Assembly (NCBI GenBank): GCA_937891085.1
Contig: CALAEY010000087.1
Location: 1-28,161 of the forward strand
Length of the DNA stretch: 28,161 nt
Direction: 5' to 3'
Origin: an uncultured Prevotellaceae bacterium
GTDB lineage: Bacteria > Bacteroidota > Bacteroidia > Bacteroidales > Bacteroidaceae
Shown here: one piece after another, positions 22,506 through 28,161 of the stretch
Layout: each line of letters begins with the position of its first letter
How positions within the stretch are numbered: the stretch's first letter is position 1
The notes under the pieces: generated by a model
Database searches by the model: none
What the model was told of the DNA's origin: nothing
The model's input: the letters and a program-made list of their open reading frames with translations, nothing else
Made by a program: the position numbers and the translations under genes

Positions 22506-23744
22506 TTATTCTACAGCTCCCTTATGCAGCGTAAATACCGTGATTTCTGGCCAAGCCCCAAAGCGGAAGGGGAGCCCCACGAAGCCAATGCCAACGTTGA
22601 CATAGAGCTGCTGGTCTCCCTCGCTGTAGAGTCCGCCCCATTCCTTATAGATGTATTGGGCAGGTGACCATCCAAAGAGGATGAACTGAGTGCCATGGGT
22701 GTGTCCAGCCAGTGTGAGCTCGATATCTGTAGTTGGGATTACTTCCTTACGCCAATGCGTAGGGTCGTGCGTGAGCAGTATCTTGGTCATACCTTCCGTG
22801 CCCCTCATGGCACGTGGCAGGTCCGCTTCTTGTGGGAAGGGAGGATTGCCCTCGTTCTCCACCCCTATGATAGCGATGCTGTCTGTGCCATGATGCAGGA
22901 TGTCGTGCTCGTTGCGCAGCATCTTCCAACCCATCTGTCGCTGAAGGTTGCACAGACGGTCGGTATCCCGTTTCTCGTCATCAGCTCCCTGCCAACGGAA
23001 ATAGCGCCCATAGTCGTGATTGCCCAGGATGGAATACACCCCGTCTGTAGCGCGGAATCCGTTGAGAATCTGCATGAACTGCTCCAGTTCTGAGGAGCGT
23101 TGATTCACCAGATCACCTGTGAAGAGGATGACGTCGGCCTGCTGTTCATTGACGTGCTTCACCAGCTCTTCGAGGATATCAGGCATGTCACGGAAGCTGC
23201 CAGAATGGATGTCCGACACTTGCAGCATCTTGTAGCCCTCGAAGCTCTGAGGAAGGTTGGGGATGTTCATCGCCACCTCATTCACCACGAAATGACGTAG
23301 TCCGAAGACTCTGGCATAGAGGATCATGCAGAAAAGGCAAAGTCCTATGATGGTACCAGTGATGGTGAAAAAGCGATGCGTCCATTGAACATTGAACGTT
23401 GAACATTGAACATTATCGCTACACTTTCTGCTACTTGTGAATAAACGCCCAACGGCCCGCACAAGGTCGCCTAAAAGTCCGAAGAGCATGAAGATGAACT
23501 TGGGTACGCCAAAGGCCATCATCAGGATGCTGAGCCACCCGATGGCATTGCTGCGCTCAGACATAGGGTTGTTGCTGCCTATGTACATCAGCACCACAAA
23601 GGCGGCTGTCAGCGCTATGGTAGGCAGCCAATAGAGCAAACGCAGGCCTTTACTTTTCACACGACGCTCTATGTAGCCCCAATAGATGTAGATGTCGGGC
23701 ACGAAGAGCATCAACACGAATATGTACGCGAATCGTTGTAACAC
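22506..23744 (-). CDS. Membrane-anchored metallophosphoesterase
   Basis: 412 residues starting at GTG 23744; an ATG at 23708 would cut into the first transmembrane segment. Four N-terminal hydrophobic segments (about 1-25, 38-60, 68-90 and 125-150) precede a calcineurin-like phosphoesterase domain. Its metal motifs are in order: SDIHSG, TGDLVNQ, LGNHDYG, THDPTHW and AGHTHGTQ. This is the YaeI/YkuE-type family; some members hydrolyse lipid-linked substrates such as UDP-diacylglucosamine. Substrate is unknown. A 28-base heptamer tract (23387-23414) encodes NVQCSTFNVQ in the loop between the third and fourth hydrophobic segments. It is the last gene of the minus-strand cluster and is 48 bases downstream of the MetH activation gene. 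Confidence 0.88.
   Translation of the reverse strand: MLQRFAYIFVLMLFVPDIYIYWGYIERRVKSKGLRLLYWLPTIALTAAFVVLMYIGSNNPMSERSNAIGWLSILMMAFGVPKFIFMLFGLLGDLVRAVGRLFTSSRKCSDNVQCSTFNVQWTHRFFTITGTIIGLCLFCMILYARVFGLRHFVVNEVAMNIPNLPQSFEGYKMLQVSDIHSGSFRDMPDILEELVKHVNEQQADVILFTGDLVNQRSSELEQFMQILNGFRATDGVYSILGNHDYGRYFRWQGADDEKRDTDRLCNLQRQMGWKMLRNEHDILHHGTDSIAIIGVENEGNPPFPQEADLPRAMRGTEGMTKILLTHDPTHWRKEVIPTTDIELTLAGHTHGTQFILFGWSPAQYIYKEWGGLYSEGDQQLYVNVGIGFVGLPFRFGAWPEITVFTLHKGAVE
23387..23414. repeat. Heptamer tract, four units, inside the phosphoesterase gene
   Basis: Four 7-base units (GAACATT, GAACGTT, GAACATT, GAACATT), the same unit as in the tract at 5081-5157. The tract stays in frame and encodes part of a loop between membrane segments. 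Gain or loss of one unit would shift the frame. Confidence 0.9.
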
Positions 23745-23754
23745 AATTTTTAAA

Positions 23755-23778
23755 ATTCAAAAATTCAAAAATTCAGAA
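23755..23778. repeat. Short 8-bp repeat upstream of the phosphoesterase gene
   Basis: Three units of ATTCAAAA, the third degenerate (ATTCAGAA), in the 48-base gap between the MetH activation gene stop and the GTG start of the phosphoesterase. Confidence 0.6.
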
Positions 23779-23792
23779 AATGCAAATAATAA

Positions 23793-24683
23793 TCAATTGA
23801 GACAGTTGGCTAGGAACTGTCGCATGCGCTCTTCAGGTAGTTCTCGCCTTCTGACGTAGTCTTGAAATTGGTCTTCGCCTATCTTCCCTATGCTGAAATA
23901 GCGCGATTGCGGATGGGCGAACATCAGTCCGCTGACGGAGGCATGGGGGGTCATAGCGCCGTTCTCCGTGAGCGTGATGCCTATCTGCTGCATGTCAAGC
24001 AGTTGGTCTAAGAGGAAGTTCACCGACTGGTCTGGTAGGCTGGGATAGCCCACAGCAGGACGTATGCCCTGAAACTCCTCCTTACGCAGCTGCTCTATGG
24101 TGAGGTTCTCATCAGGCGCATAGCCCCAAGCCTCCTTGCGTACATACTGATGCATCTTCTCCGCACCAGCTTCAGCCAGACGATCCGAGAGCGTTTGAAT
24201 CAGTAGGCGCTTATAGGCATCTGCCTCCTCGATGTTGGGCTCATGTACTGTAGTGGCGAAGAGTCCGATGGTATCTGGCACCCCACTGCTTAGCGGACGG
24301 ATAAAGTCGCTCAGACAGAGGTAGGGCTGACCAGCTTCCTGCACCTTCTGTTGGCGGAGTAAGGGGAACAGCGTGCCGTCTATCAGCAGGTCGTCACCCT
24401 CCGCATTGGCGGGGCAGAGGCGATACATAGCGCGTACGGAAGTCTGCTTATCCAGCTCCTTGAGCACCTTCTGCGCCTCCATGAAGAGTTGCACAGCCTC
24501 CTGTGCCTTGATGCGCTCCTCGTAAAGGAAGCCGAATATCCAACCCGACTGGCAAGACACGCAGTCGCATACAGAGGCCACAGAAGCGTAGCGCGGAGAG
24601 AATCCCCACGCATGGAAGAAATACACCCAGTTGATGTATTCACTCACCTCATGCACCCGATATGTGATCACCTCATTCTTCAC
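23793..24683 (-). CDS. Stand-alone methionine synthase (B12-dependent) activation-domain protein
   Basis: 296 residues. It aligns along its length with the C-terminal AdoMet-dependent reactivation domain of E. coli MetH: YINWVYFFHAWGF near the N-terminus, SDRLAEAGAEKMHQYVRKEAWGY, GIRPAVGYPSLPDQS (AdoMet-binding RPAxGYP) and ASVSGLMFAHPQSRYFSI. In E. coli this module is the last ~330 residues of the 1,227-residue MetH; here it is a separate gene, implying a split enzyme with the catalytic part elsewhere. A CxCxxC cluster (Cys39, 41, 44) is unlike the E. coli domain and could bind metal or a redox partner. The start is GTG 24683, inside a heptamer tract; upstream ATGs in the tract are out of frame or hit stops. 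It lies 14 bases after pyrC. Confidence 0.88.
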   Translation of the reverse strand: MKNEVITYRVHEVSEYINWVYFFHAWGFSPRYASVASVCDCVSCQSGWIFGFLYEERIKAQEAVQLFMEAQKVLKELDKQTSVRAMYRLCPANAEGDDLLIDGTLFPLLRQQKVQEAGQPYLCLSDFIRPLSSGVPDTIGLFATTVHEPNIEEADAYKRLLIQTLSDRLAEAGAEKMHQYVRKEAWGYAPDENLTIEQLRKEEFQGIRPAVGYPSLPDQSVNFLLDQLLDMQQIGITLTENGAMTPHASVSGLMFAHPQSRYFSIGKIGEDQFQDYVRRRELPEERMRQFLANCLN

Positions 24684-24695
24684 TCTTCATTCTTC
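24675..24695. repeat. Heptamer tract at the start of the MetH activation gene
   Basis: Three 7-base units (ATTCTTC, ACTCTTC, ATTCTTC on the plus strand) span the gap between pyrC and the next gene and contain its GTG start codon (24683-24681). The A-to-G difference in the middle unit turns what would be ATG into GTG. Confidence 0.7.
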
Positions 24696-24697
24696 AT

Positions 24698-26032
24698 TTA
24701 AAAGTTGAACCACAGCGCCTGTCCTTTTTTCGTCTCATCCACCGTCTTCCCATCAAACACCAAATGCCCGTTGCAGAACGTCTTTTCTACACGCCAATGG
24801 AACTTATGGCCCAGCAGCGGACTCCATCCGCACTTGCTGAGGATGACCTCTGGTGTCACCTCCCAAGCGCCTCCTGGACGAACCAAGACCAAGTCGGCCC
24901 ACGCCCCTTCTGCTATGTAGCCACGCTGCTCTATGCCGAAGAGTTCTGCAGGCGCATGGCACATCTTCTCCACCAACTTCTCGATGGTGAGCACCCCTTC
25001 GTCCACCAGCTCCAGCATGCAGAGCAGGGAGAGCTGAATCATCGGCATGCCAGAGGTAGCCTTCAGGGCCCCTCCCTGCTTCTCTTCCAGCGTATGAGGC
25101 GCATGGTCGGTCGCTATGGTATCTATGAGGTTGTTGGTCAGTGCTGCACGCAGCGCTTCTCTATCGGCCCGACGCTTCACAGACGGGTTGCATTTTATCA
25201 ACGCTCCTAGCGTCTTGTAGTCCTCGTCGGAGAACATGAGGTGCGCGATGCAGGCCTCTGCCGTGATGCTCTTCATGAAAAGAGGTTCTTTGCTAAACAA
25301 GGCGAGCTCACGGGCTGTGCTCACATGCGCCACATGCAGGCGCGCCCCTGCTTCAGTAGCCAGTTTTACCGCCAGCTTGGTAGATTGGTAGCAAGCCTCG
25401 CTGCTGCGTATGAGGCGATGTTTCCACACAGGCACATCTACCACCTCTTTATATTTAGCCATGTTCTGACGTATGATGTTCTGGTCTTCGCAATGCGCCA
25501 CGATCACCTGGTCTGTGCCTCCGAAGATGCGCTTCAGGCTCTCCTGACGGTCCACCAGCATGTTGCCCGTGCTGCTGCCCATGAAGAGCTTCACGCCACA
25601 CGTGCGATGACGGTCTATCTTTGGCAGATCTGCATAGTTGCTGTTGGTAGCCCCAAAGTAGCAGGAGTAGTTCACTACCGACTTTTGGGCCATCAGCTCC
25701 ATCTTCTGCTCCAGCGTCTCCAGCGTGGTGGTCTGAGGTTGCGTGTTGGGCATGTCCATGACAGACGTCACGCCCCCCGCTGCTGCAGCCATGCTCTCCG
25801 TGCGTATGTCGGCCTTGTGCGTCAGTCCTGGATCGCGGAAGTGCACATGCTCATCGATGACACCTGGCAGCAGGTAGCATCCCGTAGCGTCTATGAACTT
25901 TGTGTAGGGTAGGGTGAGCGGCTTGCCGTCCGTGAGCACTTGGGCTATCATGCCGTCTTCTATCAAGACAGACCCTTGCTTCTTCACGCCATCGTTCACT
26001 ATGATGGCATTGTGTATCAATGTTCGTTTCAT
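24698..26032 (-). CDS. pyrC: Dihydroorotase, class I
   Basis: 444 residues. It converts carbamoyl-aspartate to dihydroorotate in pyrimidine synthesis, in the cytoplasm. The metal motif EHVHFRDPGLTHK has H62 and H64, then MDMPNTQPQTT, a substrate-binding segment typical of class I, and the metal Asp in IATDHAPHTLEEK. Length fits class I enzymes (about 420-450) rather than the shorter E. coli class II form. Its ATG overlaps the glycosyltransferase TGA by four bases (ATGA). The next gene, for MetH activation, begins 14 bases after its stop, so the three are probably one transcript. Allantoinase is a relative, but the motifs favour dihydroorotase. Confidence 0.93.
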   Translation of the reverse strand: MKRTLIHNAIIVNDGVKKQGSVLIEDGMIAQVLTDGKPLTLPYTKFIDATGCYLLPGVIDEHVHFRDPGLTHKADIRTESMAAAAGGVTSVMDMPNTQPQTTTLETLEQKMELMAQKSVVNYSCYFGATNSNYADLPKIDRHRTCGVKLFMGSSTGNMLVDRQESLKRIFGGTDQVIVAHCEDQNIIRQNMAKYKEVVDVPVWKHRLIRSSEACYQSTKLAVKLATEAGARLHVAHVSTARELALFSKEPLFMKSITAEACIAHLMFSDEDYKTLGALIKCNPSVKRRADREALRAALTNNLIDTIATDHAPHTLEEKQGGALKATSGMPMIQLSLLCMLELVDEGVLTIEKLVEKMCHAPAELFGIEQRGYIAEGAWADLVLVRPGGAWEVTPEVILSKCGWSPLLGHKFHWRVEKTFCNGHLVFDGKTVDETKKGQALWFNF

Positions 26033-26775
26033 TTCCGTTTGAATTTACCTTTCCAAGCGTCTATTCTGAGTTGTATCACGCCAAAGAGCGCCTCCCCGAA
26101 GATGCTGGTGTTCATCTTAGAAGCCCCCAAAACTCGGTTGATGAAGATCACAGACACCTCCTTGAGCTTGAAGCCCAGCTTATAGGCAGAATATTTCATC
26201 TCTATCTGGAAGGCATAGCCCTTGAAGCGCACCGCATCCAGGTCGATGGTCTCCAGCACCTTGCGCTTGTAGCACACGAAGCCCGCCGTGGTATCATGGA
26301 TTGGCATACCTGTGATGATGCGCACATAGACGGAGGCAAAGTAAGACATCAAGATGCGTCCTATGGGCCAGTTCACCACATTCACCCCACTGATGTAGCG
26401 TGAACCTATGGAGAGATCGGCTCCCTCCTCCGCACAGGCACTGTAGAGGCGAGGCAGGTCGGCAGGATTGTGACTGAAGTCGGCATCCATCTCGAAGATG
26501 TAGTCGTAGCCATGCTCCAGCGCCCAGTGGAACCCCGCGATGTAGGCCGTGCCCAGTCCCAGCTTCCCGCTGCGCTCCAAGATGAATAGGCGCTCTGGGA
26601 AGTCCGACTTCATCAGCCCCTTCACGATGTCGGCTGTGCCGTCTGGCGAGCCGTCGTCTATCACCAAAATGTGGAACCCATGCTCCAGCGCCAGTACGGC
26701 CTTGATGATGTTCTCTATGTTCTCCCGCTCGTTGTAGGTGGGAATGATAACGATACTGTCTGATGTCTGCATCAT
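26029..26775 (-). CDS. Polyprenol monophosphomannose synthase (GT2, DPM1-like)
   Basis: 248 residues from the ATG at 26775. ATGs at 26787 and 26772 are also in frame; the first is only 10 bases from the -7 element. Family 2 glycosyltransferase: IIPTYNERENI at the N-terminus, VIDDGSPDGT (nucleotide-binding Asp pair), and EMDADFSHNP with the DxD motif. It ends without C-terminal membrane helices, as in the soluble catalytic subunit type of dolichol-/polyprenol-phosphate mannose synthase. The likely reaction is sugar transfer from GDP-mannose to undecaprenyl phosphate for periplasmic glycosylation; the sugar is inferred from the family. It heads the minus-strand cluster with pyrC and is divergent from mfd. 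Confidence 0.9.
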   Translation of the reverse strand: MMQTSDSIVIIPTYNERENIENIIKAVLALEHGFHILVIDDGSPDGTADIVKGLMKSDFPERLFILERSGKLGLGTAYIAGFHWALEHGYDYIFEMDADFSHNPADLPRLYSACAEEGADLSIGSRYISGVNVVNWPIGRILMSYFASVYVRIITGMPIHDTTAGFVCYKRKVLETIDLDAVRFKGYAFQIEMKYSAYKLGFKLKEVSVIFINRVLGASKMNTSIFGEALFGVIQLRIDAWKGKFKRK

Positions 26776-26797
26776 AATTCTTGCCATTTTAGGCTAA

Positions 26798-26805
26798 CAA
26801 AAGTA
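26798..26805 (-). promoter_or_regulatory. -7 element of the GT2-pyrC cluster
   Basis: TACTTTTG on the minus strand, 22 bases before the ATG at 26775. This spacing supports that start over the one at 26787. Confidence 0.6.
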
Positions 26806-26843
26806 ATGCTTTTCTGCATAAGAGACATCTTTTTGAAGATTTA

Positions 26844-26877
26844 TTTGTATCTTCGCAGTCGTTTTTTAATATTTTTG
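26844..26877 (+). promoter_or_regulatory. Promoter of mfd
   Basis: TTTG at 26844-26847 and TATTTTTG at 26870-26877 are 22 bases apart, slightly longer than the usual 19-21. The ATG follows the -7 element by only 7 bases, so the leader would be very short. Confidence 0.6.
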
Positions 26878-26884
26878 ACTGAGA

Positions 26885-28161
26885 ATGACCTTAAAAGAAG
26901 TGCAACAGCTCTATGCTGCCCATCCCAGCATCACGGGTTTGCGTGGCATGCTATCCGATGCGTCAGTACACCATATCTATTGTGGCGGCCTGCAAGCATC
27001 GTCGGCCTCGCTCATGGCCTCCGTCTTGGCAGCCGATGGAAATATCCCTCTGTTCTTCATCCTGGGCGACCAGGAAGAGGCTGGCTATTTCTATCATGAC
27101 CTCATGCAGATTTTGGGCGATGAGCAGGTGCTCTTTTTCCCCTCTTCGTTTCGCAGAGCCATCAAGTACGGCCAGAAAGATGCGGCCAACGAGGTGCTGC
27201 GTACAGAGGTGCTGAGCCGTCTGTCTAAGGGCGATTGCCGTGGCCTCTGCATCGTGACCTATCCAGATGCCGTGGCAGAGAAGGTGGTGCCTAAGGAGGA
27301 ACTGAAGGACAAGACGCTGACGCTGCACAGGGGTGAGCGGGTAGACATGAAGTTTGTCACTGACCTGCTGCACTCGTTGGGCTTCGAGTACGTTGACTAT
27401 GTCTATGAGCCTGGCCAGTATGCCGTGCGAGGCAGCATCATCGATGTGTTCAGCTTCTCTTCCGAGTTTCCCTACCGTATCGACTTCTTCGGCGATGAGG
27501 TAGACAGCCTTCGCACCTTCGAGGTAGAGAGCCAGCTCTCCAAAGAGAAGATGGACGATATCGTGATAGTGCCCGATTTGAGTCGTGCCTTGCAGGATCA
27601 GCGGGTGCGCATGGTGTCTGTGCTCCAGTCGCTTCCAGAAGACACGCTTATAGGCATGAAGGACTTCTTCTGGCTGCGTGAGCGCATCCATCAGGTGCAC
27701 GATGAGGCCCTGCTGCCCCAGGCTGTGGCAGCGCGTGAGGCTGAGGAGACGGAGTATATCGAACTGGAAGGCAAGCTTATGGATGGTGATGAGTTCCAGA
27801 TGCGTGTGCTGGGCTTCCGTCGCTTGGAGTTCGGCACCAAGCCCACAGGCACCCCAGATACCTCGCTGGCGTTCAGCGTCTCCCTGCAGCCGCTCTTCCA
27901 TAAGAACTTCGACTTACTTTCAGAGCGTTTCAGTCAGTATCTGGCCAGTGGCTACAAGCTCTTCATCTGCAGCGATAGCCAGAAGCAGATAGACCGCATC
28001 CGCAGCATCTTTCAGGACAGGGGCGATGACATCACCTTCACGGCCGTAGATCACACGCTGCACGAGGGTTTCACAGACGATACATTGAAAATAGGTCTCT
28101 TCACAGACCATCAGATATTCGACCGCTTCCATAAATTCAACCTCACGAGCGATCGAATATC
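26885..28161 (+). CDS. mfd: Transcription-repair coupling factor Mfd, N-terminal part (cut by window edge)
   Basis: The reading frame is open from the ATG at 26885 to the last base, giving 425 residues without a stop. Mfd is a cytoplasmic helicase-like translocase that removes stalled RNA polymerase and recruits UvrA. This part is the N-terminal UvrB-homology region: LFFILGDQEEAGYFYHDL, FFPSSFRRAIKYG, then the UvrB-like core YVYEPGQYAVRGSIIDVF followed by RIDFFGDEVDSLR. The end, FTDHQIFDRFHKFN, matches the segment before the RNA-polymerase-interaction domain. The helicase half lies outside the window. The start fits the usual Bacteroidetes Mfd N-terminus. It is divergent from the mannosyltransferase gene. 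Confidence 0.95.
   Translation, partial: MTLKEVQQLYAAHPSITGLRGMLSDASVHHIYCGGLQASSASLMASVLAADGNIPLFFILGDQEEAGYFYHDLMQILGDEQVLFFPSSFRRAIKYGQKDAANEVLRTEVLSRLSKGDCRGLCIVTYPDAVAEKVVPKEELKDKTLTLHRGERVDMKFVTDLLHSLGFEYVDYVYEPGQYAVRGSIIDVFSFSSEFPYRIDFFGDEVDSLRTFEVESQLSKEKMDDIVIVPDLSRALQDQRVRMVSVLQSLPEDTLIGMKDFFWLRERIHQVHDEALLPQAVAAREAEETEYIELEGKLMDGDEFQMRVLGFRRLEFGTKPTGTPDTSLAFSVSLQPLFHKNFDLLSERFSQYLASGYKLFICSDSQKQIDRIRSIFQDRGDDITFTAVDHTLHEGFTDDTLKIGLFTDHQIFDRFHKFNLTSDRI

Noticed and set aside
23600..24800. Cobalamin riboswitch near the MetH activation gene
   Set aside because: The gap to pyrC is only 14 bases, with no room for a B12-box structure.
26963..27901. 312-codon open frame on the minus strand opposite mfd
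   Set aside because: The plus strand encodes recognisable Mfd motifs throughout, so this is a shadow.

Overview
The window looks like chromosomal DNA from a Bacteroidales bacterium, most likely Prevotellaceae-like. Many genes are preceded by the Bacteroidetes -7 element TAnnTTTG, and two or three also have a well-spaced TTTG -33 element. Shine-Dalgarno sequences are largely absent. The protein families (M64 with BACON domains, S46 dipeptidyl peptidases, DUF4468, DUF4369, DUF4373, a stand-alone MetH activation protein, FHS-type sugar permease) are typical of that phylum. No complete mobile element, CRISPR array or rRNA was seen.

Layout. (a) 1-2.2 kb, an accessory-looking edge: a DUF4373 (Lin1244-type) protein on the minus strand, then a small unrecognised helical protein and a CpsB/YwqE-type PHP phosphatase on the plus strand. 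This could be the border of a surface-polysaccharide locus. (b) 2.2-5.1 kb: a consensus promoter with an inverted repeat filling its spacer drives a lipoprotein M64 metallopeptidase (two BACON domains, plant-type leucine-rich repeats, HEVGGH zinc site), followed after 3 nt by an XRE-type regulator. (c) 5.2-10 kb, minus strand: the operon lon, tgt, LptF/G-type permease. (d) 10.1-13.4 kb, plus strand: a TrmN6-like tRNA methyltransferase and a GH9 glycoside hydrolase. (e) 13.45-19.5 kb, minus strand: tRNA-Pro(TGG), then an exported-protease cluster transcribed DPP7, DPP11, DsbA-like protein, DUF4468 protein. (f) 19.6-22.5 kb: a DUF4369 lipoprotein, PlsC acyltransferase and an FHS-family sugar permease. 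(g) 22.5-26.8 kb, minus strand: polyprenol-phosphate mannosyltransferase, dihydroorotase, MetH activation protein, membrane metallophosphoesterase. (h) mfd, plus strand, cut by the right edge.

The functions suggest a gut or oral saccharolytic and proteolytic anaerobe. Secreted M64 and S46 peptidases release dipeptides, GH9 and the sugar permease handle glycans, and housekeeping genes (lon, tgt, trmN6, mfd, pyrC, plsC, tRNA-Pro) fill the rest.

The features least explained by ordinary annotation are: a scattered set of 7-8 bp tandem-repeat tracts at gene junctions and inside two reading frames; an operator-like palindrome between the -33 and -7 elements of the M64/XRE unit; a Tgt lacking its three zinc cysteines; a DsbA-fold protein with one active-site cysteine replaced, coupled to DPP11; and two promoters so close to their start codons that the mRNAs may be almost leaderless. 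I found no clear evidence of a wholly new defence or mobile system.
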